Program-made: the position numbers and the translations under genes
The notes under the pieces: generated by a model
Told to the model about the DNA's origin: nothing
Seen by the model: only the letters and a program-made list of their open reading frames with translations
Databases searched by the model: none
Part shown: positions 53,521 through 63,919 of the stretch, one piece after another
How positions within the stretch are numbered: position 1 is the first letter of the stretch
Layout of the letters: the number at the start of each line of letters is the position of its first letter
Origin: Hippopus hippopus
Lineage: Eukaryota; Mollusca; Bivalvia; Cardiida; Cardiidae
Reading direction: 5' to 3'
Assembly: GCA_946811185.2 (NCBI GenBank)
Contig: OX328097.1
Coordinates: forward strand, 28,047,627-28,111,626
Length of the DNA stretch: 64,000 nt

Positions 53521-53746
53521 CTCATTACCACACAATCCCAACTTTTAACGACCCCTAGAAAGAAGCCTTTTGAAAACATTGTGGGAAAAGGAGAAAATGC
53601 TGGTAACCAGCATTTTCTCCTTTTCCCACAATTTTTTCTGCCCTTTACAAGACAAATTTCAATTTTTCAGTCACATTTATTTTTTTGTCTGCAAATGCTT
53701 TCAATTGGGACAGGTCTACAATTTTGTCGTATGGCAAAGAGGTAAC
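53517..53746 (+). mobile_element. HP-A MITE
   Basis: TTAACTCATTACCACACAATC to GGCAAAGAGGTAAC, perfect hairpin. Confidence 0.9.
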
Positions 53747-53749
53747 ACT

Positions 53750-54600
53750 TGGAATTGTTTTGTGTGGTGAAGGGTAAATAAAAAAAAAAGACAACTTAGA
53801 GAAATCTTATAGAAGCAAGGTTTTTTAGACAAGAAGGAAACAAGATAAAGAGATAAAACTGGATGGCATAGTAATATAGAATGTCCTTTCATTGCAGAAT
53901 GAAGTAAAAGCCTGAGAGTAATACACCACAAGAGCTCTAAATAACAACTATTTATGATTCTAAGAAAAAAGTATCAGATATTGATCATGATTTATTTGCA
54001 GCAAAACAATATATTTTTTAAGTTTTTATAGTAAAGATATACTTTCTGTTAGGTTCCTAGCTTCAAATTTCTTTAAAATCACAATAAATCATGCAAAGAT
54101 GATCAGAAGGAAATGTTTTATTTCTCATGGTTTCTCGTAAATTTTGAGATTTTAAATTGTATGTGAATTTAAAACGGATTATTTTCAACCTCCATTCTGC
54201 TAGATACAACTTACAGTTTACAATTACAGTGCTGTTTTACACAGGGTAAATTAAAAGGTTCCACAGAATATTTATTTATTTATAGCTTTTTGTATTGACA
54301 TCTGAAGTTAAAATCTTAAGTTTTAGCAGCACAACCATGTGATGATTGTGAAAAACATATCTATATATATATATTCAGTTATCCCTGAGTATGCAAAGGG
54401 CAATACAAAGAGTTTTTTTAATACAGTTCAGATCCAGATCAGACAAGACAAAATGTAACAAACTATTCCTTGATCTAGTTTGTCTGATATTTTGAGAGCT
54501 ATCCTTATCAAAACTGCCTAGAAATTGCTACAAGTAGGATTTGTTTACTGACTGAACATAAATTAAGCAACCCAATGGGAAAAGGAGGTTTATTTCATCC
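53750..54600. other. intron without recognised features
   Basis: Contains a short (TA)n run near 54360 and a weak HP-B-like patch (GATCCAGATCAGACAAG) at 54430. No exon is found. Confidence 0.4.
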
Positions 54601-54602
54601 TC

Positions 54603-54832
54603 TTAACTCTTTACCAAAGGACAAAATTTTGGACTGGTCCAAATTGAAAGCATTTGCAGACAACAAAATAAATGAGAATCAAAAATTGAAATTTGATTTG
54701 GGAAGGGTTGAAAACATTGTGGGAAAAGGAGAAAATGCTGGTGACCAGCATTTTCTCCTTTTCCCACAATGTTTTCAAAAGCTTTCTTTCTCAGGGTTGT
54801 TAAAAGTTGGGATTGTGTGGTAAAGAGATAAT
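54603..54832 (-). mobile_element. HP-A MITE
   Basis: TTAACTCTTTACCAAAGGAC to GGTAAAGAGATAA, hairpin GCTGGTGACCAGC fully paired. Confidence 0.9.
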
Positions 54833-54905
54833 GCATTATACCATACAGGCCCAGTGACATAATGTGGGTATGCATTAGACCCCATTGTCAAAGAGCATGA
54901 CTCCA
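54833..54905 (-). mobile_element. family C fragment
   Basis: TGCATTATACCATACAGGCC to ATGCATTAGACCCC and AAGAGCATGACTC. Only pieces of the element remain. Confidence 0.55.
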
Positions 54906-54946
54906 ATTTCATTGTGTTTTTTAACTTCAATACCGTATAAGTTAGG

Positions 54947-55045
54947 AAAATTTCAACTTTCTGATATTTGAAGCATTTACAGATGATAATATAACAGGAT
55001 TTGTCTTTGAAAGGGTTGGAAACATTTTTTCAAAAACCATTTCTC
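54947..55045 (-). mobile_element. HP-A fragment
   Basis: GAAGCATTTACAGATGATAA and ATTTGTCTTTGAAAGGGTTG are recognisable. It stops before the hairpin. Confidence 0.55.
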
Positions 55046-55445
55046 TCTGTGTTATTTAAATAAGACGTTGTTGGTAGACTGTTTATGGTCTAAGAGTTAC
55101 ACAGTTTGCATTTACAATAAACTTTATGGCACTCAAACAGTTGATATGAAAATGACCAGATAAAACCTTGGACATTTGAGCTCATCAGCTTGTACCTGTC
55201 ACCTGTTCCATGAAATGACACTTCAATTAAGCCATCAGCTGTCATCTACCTCAATAACAGTTTAGTTCTAGCAGAAAAATTCCATCAGTCAAGCAGGATA
55301 ATTATTACAAGGGTATTGTCATGTATTTTGTGCCATAATCTGTCTGAAACCTAAAAGAATCCTTTGCTTCTGAGCATACTCAAGACATCTATGTGTGCTA
55401 TTGCTGTAAGAGTAGATAAAAGTTAAAGATTCAAGATGATAGAAC

Positions 55446-55632
55446 TTAACTCTTTTCCGAACGACAAAATTTTGGACTAGACCAAATTGAAAGCATCTGC
55501 AGATGACAAATGTAGCTTAAATGGTGATATCTGTCTGTGATAGGGTAGAAAACATTGTGAGAAATGGAGAAAATGCTGGTTACCTTTCTGCTCAGGGCTG
55601 TTAAAAGTCAGGATTGTGTGGTATGGGGTTAA
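55446..55632 (-). mobile_element. HP-A MITE lacking the second hairpin arm
   Basis: TTAACTCTTTTCCGAACGAC to GGTATGGGGTTAA. It jumps from GCTGGTTACC to TTTCTGCTCAGGG, so the deletion starts at the apex. Confidence 0.84.
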
Positions 55633-55840
55633 AGAGCCTTTCCCACCTTCATCTGCATTTTGCAGATAGTGTAAATTGAGATCACACTCACTGTACAGAA
55701 TGTGCAGTTTGATCTTTGAACTACACTGTCTGCTCTGTTGAAACATTGCTTACAAAGGCAATCTTGAAATTTCAATCATTTTGGTCTTTATATCTAGGCT
55801 GAAAGTACCTCTTGGGCTTATCTGGTACTCTTAGGGTTAA
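55629..55840 (+). mobile_element. HP-B-related element
   Basis: Starts at the TTAA shared with the preceding HP-A (TTAAAGAGCCTTTCCC) and ends CTCTTAGGGTTAAC. Hairpin CTGTACAGAATGTGCAG. It matches the layout at 42010 and 59070. Confidence 0.6.
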
Positions 55841-55864
55841 CTAGGAACCTCTTGGAACAACTGT

Positions 55865-56135
55865 GTAGCAGGCCAGGGAAGCTCAATGCTTAGGGTATCT
55901 GACTTGTGACCTGGTTGCATGTTCATTATCAGGTTGAGGCATGTTTTCTTTTCTGCAATTTGTCGCCGCTCACTTTTGATGCAAGTGAGAAAGCAGTCAG
56001 TGGCTTGGAAAGAAAGTTGTGTCAGTACTGGTGTGAGAAAGCCAGGAAACACATGCATTATAGGTGCACTCACTGCCGTGATATATTTTACTGACGTAAG
56101 CTGTTGAAACGGCATTAAACTCCAATACAAACAAA
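55865..56135 (+). mobile_element. tRNA-derived SINE
   Basis: The head is degraded (AAGCTCAATGCTTAGGG). The body is well kept: AGTCAGTGGCTTGGAAAGAA, GTACTGGTGTGAGAAAGCC, GGTGCACTCACTGCC and GGCATTAAACTCCAATACAA tail. Confidence 0.8.
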
Positions 56136-56178
56136 GTTTTCAAAGTGGTCAGCTGCAAGGCAATTGAATTTGTCTGTT

Positions 56179-56276
56179 TTAACCCTTTACCACACAATTC
56201 TGAGTTTTAACAACCCCAAGGAAAAGGACTGTTGAAAACATTGTGGGAAAAGGAGAAAATGCTGGTAGCCAGCATG
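56179..56276 (+). mobile_element. HP-A MITE, left half only
   Basis: TTAACCCTTTACCACACAATT to ATGCTGGTAGCCAGCATG, breaking just past the apex. Confidence 0.78.
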
Positions 56277-56907
56277 ATTGGAACAGGGGAGAAAGGATTT
56301 TTCTCAGTGATCTTTGGATGAGGTATCAATATTAGGAAAAAAATCTGAATCCAGGAAAGGATGCTCAGTTTGACCCTTTGGCAGTCTGAGTCACCTAAAA
56401 CCCAATTTGGCCATTAATCCAATAATCTTCAAGCAAAATGTCACATGACTATTCTTAGGGGAAATGTGGCATCCCTATGCATGGCAGCAAATGTTTGTAT
56501 TATCAAATGGATTGGTGTCTGCTAATGCTATTAAAGTGGGAGAATGATGAACATTATGAGACATAAAAATATCATTAATCACTGAAAAACTGACAAAATG
56601 ACAATGCAGAATATGCCACTGCACATCAAGTTTCAGTGCATGATTTACCTGCTCTGTCAGGCACACGTCAGCTTGTTTTGATTTTCATCAAATTTTGGGA
56701 GTTACACCTAGTTTTTGGCTATTTGTCTTGAGCATGGTCCATGTTAATCATCTCTCTGGAATAAAACAATGATGATAATAATGAAGCATGATAGCATTCA
56801 AAATGCAGTAAACCACCCTTTGTGGCCACCCTAATTGAAAAACTTGTCTTTAGGACCAACTTAATTTTCAACATAACTTGTTCAAAGTGGGCAATATATA
56901 GTTTTCC

Positions 56908-57075
56908 TTGAGGAATAAGGCTTGTGGAAGCATTGTGGGAAAAGAAGAAGATACTGTTTACCTTTTTTTCCCCTCCTTTTTCAGCAGTGTTTCCTAAAGT
57001 CAAATTTCATCGTTTTAACCTTAATTTAATATGTTGTCTGAAAATTCTTTGAATTGAAGATTTTGAGTGTTCTTT
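56908..57075 (+). mobile_element. HP-A MITE, left end lost
   Basis: Hairpin AAGCATTGTGGGAAAAGAAG with a T-rich second arm. Right half ATGTTGTCTGAAAATTCTTT. Confidence 0.65.
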
Positions 57076-57087
57076 AGATGCTGTCTT

Positions 57088-57312
57088 ATCCCTTTACCAA
57101 AGATAGAATTCTAGGGTGGCCAAGTTTGAAAGCATTTGCAGAAGACAAATAATGTGTAGCTCAAATGATGATTTCTGTCTTTGATAGGGTAGAAAACACT
57201 ATGGGAAAAGGAGAAAATGCTGGCTACCAGCATTTTCTCCTAATTCCCATAATGTTTTCAAAAGCCTTCTCGCTCAGTATGGTTAAAACTTAGGTTTGTT
57301 CGGTAAAGGGTT
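57088..57312 (-). mobile_element. HP-A MITE
   Basis: CCCTTTACCAAAGATAGAAT to TCGGTAAAGGGTTTA. Hairpin GCTGGCTACCAGC. Confidence 0.85.
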
Positions 57313-57659
57313 TATATAGGTTTGACTGCTTTCATTTACTTTTATTCTTGCTAAGTAAACTAAACCTGATCATTTACTCTTTTTATTCAAGACAGCATGT
57401 GCATAGAATGTAATTAGGGAAAAGTTAACATTAGTAATGCAACAAGGAATGGTGATAATTTCCATAATCGTCATGTGCTAGTTTGGTTTCAGAATTCAAT
57501 GCTACAATATTGGACTGATTGGACAGATAACTCTATTTAGCATTCATAATTCCAAGACTGCTGTTTTCTACTAAGCTTAGATGATTTGTCTCAATTAATC
57601 AAGGTTTTGTCTGTGCCAAGTGGATGAGAAAACTGGTCTTGAACTTCAGAATAGCAACC

Positions 57660-57852
57660 CTTAACCTGATAAATGAATTAACTGAAACTTTCCAGCTGAT
57701 AGTAATATTCCAAATGATGCAATTTCAAAGTTATCTGTTGGGGGAAATATATCACTGTATCGGACAGGGTAGATCATGGATCAAACTGTATGGTCTGTGA
57801 ATCTACATTGTCTGCAAGCAACCATAAGTCGCACTTAGCAGTCTATGGGTTA
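57660..57852 (-). mobile_element. HP-B MITE, hairpin shortened
   Basis: TTAACCTGATAAATGAATTA to CGCACTTAGCAGTCTATGGG. Most of the second hairpin arm is lost. Confidence 0.75.
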
Positions 57853-58283
57853 GTAATGCTTCTTAAGATGAAGACAACATCATCAGACTGTAACCAACAA
57901 TGGTATGACCTTTTCACAAGCACATAATTATCTGTCACTGCTGCAAAAACCCAGGGTTAAAGCAAAAAAGAAAAGAAATAGAAGAAATCCAATATGTTTT
58001 AGCAAAGACAGTATTTGCAGACAGTAGCCACTTCTTCTTTCTTTGTATGGAATGATGGTATTGCATCAGCTGTTTACAGAGCTTACAAAAGAGCCAAACA
58101 AGTAATCTGAAAACTGTACAAATGTGTCTACCTTTTGAAGACTTTCTGAAGAACATTATGTAGGTAATTCAGACCTGCTTGAAGTGTTTAAATTTCACAG
58201 TATAAAAAAAAAATGCTTTCCTTTCTAGAAATGATATTGGAGCTTTCTATTCCTAGATCGGTCTAGGAAGTGGATGAAGAGAT

Positions 58284-58440
58284 GGCTAACTCTTTACCAA
58301 ACAAAATAATTTTGGATTTGACCAAATTGAACATTAGCAGATGAGAACATAAATGTAGCTCAAGTGATGATTTCTGTCAGGGTAGAATTTTTAACGCTGT
58401 GGTTACCTGCATTTTCTCTTTTTCCAATGTTTTCAAACCA
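58284..58440 (-). mobile_element. HP-A MITE with hairpin-arm loss
   Basis: TAACTCTTTACCAAACAAAA onward. The first hairpin arm is nearly absent (GTAGAATTTTTAACGCTG), and the second arm is retained. It is cut by the next copy. Confidence 0.72.
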
Positions 58441-58655
58441 GACGACGAAATTTTAGACTGGTCCAAATTGAAAGCATTTGCAGACAACAATTTGAACGTA
58501 GTTCAAATTTTGATTTTTTTCTTTGATAGGGTAGAAAACATCATGGGAAAAGGAGAAAATGCTGGTTACCAGCATTTTCTCCTTTTCCAACAACGTTTTC
58601 AAAAGGCTTCTCTCTCCGGGTCATCAAAACTCGGGATTGTGTGTTAAAGGATTAA
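58441..58655 (-). mobile_element. HP-A MITE
   Basis: Begins GACGACGAAATTTTAGACTG without its terminal 15 bp and ends GTTAAAGGATTAAG. Hairpin perfect in the inner 25 bp. Confidence 0.86.
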
Positions 58656-58916
58656 GTGTCTGTGTAATGGCATCCTATTTTATTGCTTTCTGGTGTAATT
58701 TTCAATCTATTCTTCCTGCTCCTATCTCTAAGCTATTTATTTTTGGATCTTATCTTCTGGAGACTTTATTTGCTCATTTCTGTTTGTGACCCCCAGCTTC
58801 ATGTTATTGCCCATACTGGTTTTGATAGGGTACGGAAAAAAAGAACTCGGATTTAATATAACGCAGTTTTTCAACATTAAAGATCAATGATTTTCACATA
58901 ATTTATCTGTTTAAGA

Positions 58917-59048
58917 TATTCTCCTTTTCTTGTAATGTTTTCTACCCATTCTAAGACACACTCCATCATCAGTGCCACAAATAATTTGTTGACTGAAAAT
59001 GCTTTCAGTATGGTCAAGAAATTGTTTTTTGTCTTGTAAAGAGTTAAT
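58917..59048 (+). mobile_element. HP-A MITE, right half
   Basis: TATTCTCCTTTTCTTGTAATG to CTTGTAAAGAGTTAA. The left half and first arm are missing, so the breakpoint lies at the apex. Confidence 0.72.
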
Positions 59049-59069
59049 TTTTAGTTAAGCCTCCTTTCT

Positions 59070-59287
59070 AACCCATTTTAAAGGGCCTTTCTCAATTATG
59101 GTTTCCTTATTATGTGGCCAGTGTAGATCAAGATCAGACTGCACAAAACATGCAGTCGGATCTTTGATCTACACTATCCACTTTGCTATCTCAGTACAGA
59201 CAAAAGGCAGCCACAAAAATGCAGTTATCTTGGTCTTATTGTAGAATGAAAATGTTCATTGGGTTCATTTGGCGCTTTAAGGATTAA
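59070..59287 (+). mobile_element. HP-B-related element
   Basis: TAACCCATTTTAAAGGGCC to GGCGCTTTAAGGATTAA. Hairpin AGATCAGACTGCACAAAAC, ATGCAGTCGGATCTT. Best copy of the type seen at 42010 and 55629. Confidence 0.7.
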
Positions 59288-59542
59288 TGCCTTTTCCATT
59301 CAGTACTTTTTGGCTTTCATAATTATTACGTAAACCTTATTGCACTAGTGACTACATAATTTTACTTTGCTTGACGTCTATTGAAACTTATTTATTTATA
59401 AAATCAGAAAGAAAAGATGCAGATGAAACACCTGTACTCAACTTAATGATGTTTGTACTTCCTTTGCAATTCACAACATGAATGTACAGGTTATTAGAAG
59501 ATGTCTGACTCAAAGCAAACCTTGAAGATAACTGTGTTGTCA

Positions 59543-59765
59543 TGACTCTTTACCAAAAGACAAAATTCTGAACTCGACCAAATTGAAAGCATTTGCAGAC
59601 GACAAAAAAAATGCAGTTCAAATGAAGATATCTGTCTTTGGTAGGGAAGAAAACATTGTGTGAAAAGGAGAAAATGCTGGTTACCAGCATTTTCTCCTTT
59701 TCACACAGTGTTTTCAAAAGCCTTCTTCTGGGTCGTTAAAACTCAGAATTGTGTGGTTAAGGGAC
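59543..59765 (-). mobile_element. HP-A MITE
   Basis: TGACTCTTTACCAAAAGACA to GTGGTTAAGGGACTA. Both stem sides changed to GTGTGAAAAGG / CCTTTTCACAC, which keeps pairing. Confidence 0.88.
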
Positions 59766-59837
59766 TATACAGAGGTTGTTGGCCTAATATTCTGGTTCAC
59801 TTTACCTGATTGAAGTCAACAGAGTGGTTGATTAAGG

Positions 59838-60545
59838 TGAACACTTTACCAAAAGAAATAATTTTAGACCTGTCTGGCTTGGCATTCTTTAACAGATGAC
59901 AAGATGTGATTCAATTGTTGGGATTTGTGTCAGAGAAAGGAGAAAAACACTGTTTACCAACAGTTTCTATTTCTGCCACCATGTTTTAAAATGTTGTCTG
60001 TTTCATGTTGGTAAAATGGTACCGTAATCGTTTGGTGTAGGCTAGAAAAAAGTTCGGATGGAAAGAATAACAGCTATTTCAGTTTCTCAAATGGGACATA
60101 CATGTATTCCATCATCATTTTGCTTTGACTTGTGTGTTCTTATCTGACATCAGGTTACTAGTGGTTTCTATTTTTCCCACAATGTTTCAAAGGCCACCTT
60201 CCTCAGGATTCTTGGACTGTTTGGAAAAAGGGTCAAAGAAAATTCTGGCAGGGAGAATAGTACCAGTGGGTCTCAAACTTGAGCATTCAGTGATGAATTC
60301 CATTGTCACAAATGGCCCAGACTTATATTTTCCTATCTGAAGTATTGTTTACGATATTCCCTTTTGCTACAATGCTTTCATAAAACCTCCTTCCACAAGG
60401 TACTATAGATAGGGGATCTTCTGGTAAAGTTAAAAGAAAGTTCTGAAGGAAAGAATGGCACCAATATCGTCTCAAAGGGGAGCATTCAGTCATAAATTCC
60501 ATCATCACTTTGCCCTGACTTGTGTGCTCTTATCTGAGATCAAAC
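59838..60545 (-). repeat. HP-A remnant expanded into about three tandem units
   Basis: A diverged HP-A copy (59838-60045) is followed by two further copies of its left half plus downstream flank. AAGTTC/AATTCTGGCAGG/AAGTTCTGAAGG with GAAAGAAT, YATTCCATCATCA and CTTGTGTGYTCTTATCTGA recur at intervals of roughly 190-200 bp. The duplicated unit contains half a MITE and unique intron. Confidence 0.7.
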
Positions 60546-60890
60546 ACTTCTGTGCAAAAGCCAGTGCTTTTTTGGCCAGGGGGATCCATAAAAAATTGAT
60601 GATAAATTAGCCAGAGTGTCGAAATTCTGAAAGCCAAGTGATCCGTTATGTAAGATCAGTGATTATATTATTGGGGAATATCGGCAGCAAGATGGGAGAT
60701 GTATTTTCTATATCAATCAGTCTGCTTTTCCCATCACCTTCTGAATGCAAGTAACTGATAAAAACCTGATTGATTTTACCACACATAACATCCAAAATTA
60801 TACCAACCCCCCTGTGAATACAAAAGATTATTGTAACAATTAATTGTATGGGTTTCATTCCCTGTTGTTGTTCTGTTGGTTAGGATTGTC

Positions 60891-61082
60891 CAGAGCTCCA
60901 GATAAGAGAGAGTGGTGGTATTTTAAAGTCATTATTTCTCTTCGAAACCCTATGTTGAGGGTACTCATTAGAATCGTTTTGATGAGACGATTCTAATGAG
61001 TACCCACACCATAGGGTTTAGTGGAAAATAATTAATATTTTCAATTTTGAAATCAAATTCACTCTCTCTATCTGGAGCTCTG
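60891..61082. mobile_element. short foldback MITE with target-site duplication
   Basis: Terminal inverted repeats of about 24 bp (CAGAGCTCCAGATAAGAGAG opposite CTCTCTATCTGGAGCTCTG) and an inner palindrome GTACTCATTAGAATCG / CGATTCTAATGAGTAC. ATTGTC directly flanks both ends (7-8 bp if the boundary is shifted). It is a single copy in the window. An 8-bp reading would suggest hAT, but the sequence does not settle this. Confidence 0.85.
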
Positions 61083-61089
61083 ATTGTCT

Positions 61090-61150
61090 TTAACCCTTTA
61101 CCACACAATTTCAAGTTTTAAAAACCCTGTGAAAAAAAGGCTGTAGGTCC
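61090..61150 (+). mobile_element. HP-A left-end fragment
   Basis: TTAACCCTTTACCACACAATT to GTGAAAAAAAGGCTG, then unrelated sequence. Confidence 0.65.
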
Positions 61151-61188
61151 TGTTGCATAGAAAATATTCTCTGATCTTAACCCTTGAC

Positions 61189-61408
61189 CATTTCCCAAAT
61201 GACAAATTTTAGACTCTTCTAAATTCAAAATATGTGCAGATGACAAATTCAGAATTTGTACAAATGAGCTTAAGCTGTATGATAGGATAGAAAACATTGT
61301 GGTAAAAGGAGAAAATGCTAGTTATCAGTATTTTCTCCTTTTCCCACAGTGTTTGAAGCCTTCCTACTCAGGGTTGTTAAAACTTGGGATCGTGTCTTAA
61401 AGAGTTAA
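61189..61408 (-). mobile_element. HP-A MITE
   Basis: CCATTTCCCAAATGACAAAT to CTTAAAGAGTTAA. Its internal segment (GAATTTGTACAAATGAGCTT) matches the copy at 1562 rather than most others, so it belongs to a subfamily. Confidence 0.84.
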
Positions 61409-61606
61409 TCTGCTAGATAAGTGAAATGAAACTTTTGAGCCGATAGTAAGAAGCCACATTTTTCTCGTTCAAAGTCAATTTTTGGTTGGAATTCATTTTA
61501 TTGGACAGTGTGGATCTAACATCAGACTGCATGTTCTGTGCAGTCTATCTTGCACTACACTGTCTGCCAAAGGTCTTTGAGTCGCACTCAGCAGCCTGTG
61601 GGTTAA
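61405..61606 (-). mobile_element. HP-B MITE sharing a TTAA
   Basis: TTAATCTGCTAGATAAGTG to CAGCAGCCTGTGGGTTAA. Hairpin ATCAGACTGCATGTTCTG, TGCAGTCTA. Confidence 0.8.
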
Positions 61607-61985
61607 TTTATTGTATCTGAACATGTTAGACATTCAGAGAAAAAAGGCATTGAAATTGCAAGATGTAGGTTATTTTTCCATGTAGCACTCTAAATGAGTG
61701 TTAAACAGTTCACTGAACTAATTCTGCTATTGCCTTTCCAACAGTTAATCTTTTAAAAAGATTGTCAGGTAATAGTTTGATAACCTGACAAAATCATTGG
61801 CAGATTGAAAAGGTGGTTCTAAGTAATTGTATTGTTTTCTGATTTTATTTATTTGTAATGGAAATCAAGGGCTTTTTGTCTATGTCAAAATTTTATGATA
61901 TGAACAACTTCCAGGTGCAAGTCTGAGTCTGTCTGGCATTGCCACTATCGCTTGATTATTTTCTTTACTGTAGACTCTTTGACAG

Positions 61986-62180
61986 GGAGGAGAGCGCCTT
62001 GAAGCAGATATCAATAAGAAGCAGCATAAATATGTAAAAGTAGAAGAGCAACATAAAGATGCAAAAAATGAATTTTGTCTGCAGTTAAAGACTATCAGAA
62101 AAGCATTGTTTCACATGGAGATCTCAATTACACTAAGTCTCGGAGACTCAAAAAATAAGATAATGTATATACATGTATAA
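61986..62180 (+). CDS. possible exon or pseudo-exon, coiled-coil-like
   Basis: After ..TTGACAG an open frame of 64 codons runs to a TAA. It reads GGERLEADINKKQHKY.., then EEQHKDAKNEFCLQLKTI.., rich in Lys, Glu and Gln like a helical bundle segment. It does not derive from any repeat family in this window. A better acceptor (TTTCTTTACTGTAG at 61973) would place an in-frame TGA before it. It cannot continue the TRIM frame, since exon 46547-46703 ends in phase 1 and that reading stops quickly. It may be part of a nested gene, a pseudogene fragment or chance. No family is recognised. Confidence 0.25.
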   Translation, partial: GGERLEADINKKQHKYVKVEEQHKDAKNEFCLQLKTIRKALFHMEISITLSLGDSKNKIMYIHV

Positions 62181-62251
62181 TTTGTTCAATGCATTTTGTT
62201 ATCCTTTCTTCAGATTCCATGATGATCAGGTTTCCTTGAGGCTTTATCAGT

Positions 62252-62700
62252 TTAATTCTTTACCTAACAATCCTGAGTTTTAATGACCCTGAAGAAGAAG
62301 GCTTTTGAAAACATTGTTGGAAACGAAGAAAATGCTGGTAACCAGCATTTTCTTTTTTTCCCACAATGTTTTCTACTCTATCAAGGACAAATTTCATTAT
62401 TTAACTCTTTACCACACAATCATGGGTTTTAACGACCCTGGAGAAGAAGGCTTTGAAAACATTGTGGGAAAAGGAGAAAATGCTGGTAACCAGCATTTTC
62501 TCCTTTTCCCACAATGTTTTCTACCCTATCAAAGACAAGTGCTACTGTTTGAGTCGTATTTAAATTGTCGTCTGCAAATGCCTTCAGTTTGGACAAGGCT
62601 ACATTTTTCTTGTGTGGTAAAGAGTTAAGCCACCTTTAATTTGTTGTCTGTAAATGCTTTTTGGACTTGCCCAAAATTCTGTGGTGTGATAAAAAGTTAA
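62252..62700 (+). mobile_element. HP-A MITE hosting another HP-A
   Basis: TTAATTCTTTACCTAACAATC through the hairpin to ACAAATTTCATTAT. After the insert it resumes GCCACCTTTAATTTGTTGTC and ends GATAAAAAGTTAA. Confidence 0.88.
62401..62628 (+). mobile_element. inner HP-A MITE
   Basis: TTAACTCTTTACCACACAATC to GGTAAAGAGTTAA, perfect hairpin, same orientation as its host. It sits where other copies read CATTTGAGCCACA, here ATTTAAGCCAC. Confidence 0.92.
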
Positions 62701-62729
62701 ACCCTGTTTTTATGACCTGGAAGAAAGCC

Positions 62730-62927
62730 TCAGCCATGTCGAAATTTAAGGCAGTTGCAGATGACAAAATAAATGTGACCTAAAACTTTAAATTTCTTTT
62801 TGGAAGGGCAGAAAACATTTTTGGAAAAGGAAAAAATGCTGGTTACCATTTATCAGCATGTTTTTTTTTTTCCTTTTCCCACAATGTTTCAAAAGTCCTC
62901 TTCTTATTATTTGGTGAAGAGTCAAAT
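62730..62927 (-). mobile_element. HP-A MITE, right end lost
   Basis: CGAAATTTAAGGCAGTTGCA to GGTGAAGAGTCAA. About 15 extra bases with a T-run sit at the hairpin apex. Confidence 0.75.
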
Positions 62928-63144
62928 CATTACCAAATGACTAAAGTTTAGATTTGTCCAAGTTCAGAGCATTGGCAGAAGACAAATGTGGTGTAAATTT
63001 TGGGATTTCTCTTAGAAAGGGTAGAAAGCATTGTAGGAAAAGGAGAAAATGCTGGTTACCAGCATTTTCTCCTTTTCCCACAATGTTTTGAAAAGCCCCT
63101 GTTCTTAAAGTTGTCAAAACTCAGATTGTGTGGAGAAGTATTAA
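62924..63144 (-). mobile_element. HP-A MITE
   Basis: TCAAATCATTACCAAATGAC to GAGAAGTATTAA. Hairpin perfect. The last TTAA is shared with the HP-B copy that follows. Confidence 0.86.
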
Positions 63145-63356
63145 CTCTTTGGGTGCTAAGCGTGACTCACTGACCTTTTGCAGACAGCGTAGATCAAGAT
63201 CAGACTGCACAGAAGGTGCAGTCTGATTTTGGATCTACACTGTCCTATAAAAAGATTTTTTTCCTCCAAAAAATACCTTTGAAATAGCAAAATATGGGTT
63301 GTAACTATAATCAGCTTGAAACTTTCAACTTAGTTATTCAGCTGGATAAGGGTTAA
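63141..63356 (+). mobile_element. HP-B MITE sharing a TTAA
   Basis: TTAACTCTTTGGGTGCTAAG to TCAGCTGGATAAGGGTTAA. Hairpin GATCAGACTGCACAG, AAGG, TGCAGTCTGAT. Confidence 0.87.
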
Positions 63357-63596
63357 CTGTTCCCAAAAGGTTTCACATCTGGAAAACTATGTACCTATAA
63401 ATGATGGCTTCTTTTTTATTGGGTTATAATTCAGAGTTAAGACACCTATTTATAGGACAAATAATAAATCACAGGAAGATGTTTCTGTTTTATTCTTATT
63501 GACATAATTTTGTTACACTCTGTACTTTAAAAATGTACCATCAACTCTTGCCTTTTGTTACAAGTGTTCTTGTACAAAGACATGGAAGAAATAGTT

Positions 63597-63905
63597 CGTT
63601 TGTTTATTTGTATGGTGTTTAATGCTGTTTTCAACATTTATTTCGGTTAAATTGCTGTAGCCAATGAACCTATCCATGCTTCTGGGAGTTTTTGTTACCT
63701 CTGTTTTGCACAATCTTCTTTCCAAGCTACTGGCTGCTTTCCCACATTTACGGAATTAAAATAATGATCAGTGGTGAGAGAGGTATTAATCCTGTTGCAG
63801 TGACTATTTTCATTCCTTGTAAAGAAATTTGCCCAGCTGGGGATTAAACTATGGGCAGATTTCAAGTCATGTAGGCTACTGACTGAGATGAGGGGCTCGG
63901 CACAT
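63597..63905 (-). mobile_element. tRNA-derived SINE, minus strand
   Basis: Complement of the 7359 family: TTTGTATGGTGTTTAATGCT tail, CTTTCCAAGCTACTGGCTGC body, GCCCAGCTGGGGATTAAAC near the B box and a GAGGGGCTCGGCAC head. Nearly full length but diverged. Confidence 0.78.
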
Positions 63906-63919
63906 GGAGGAAAAGATCA

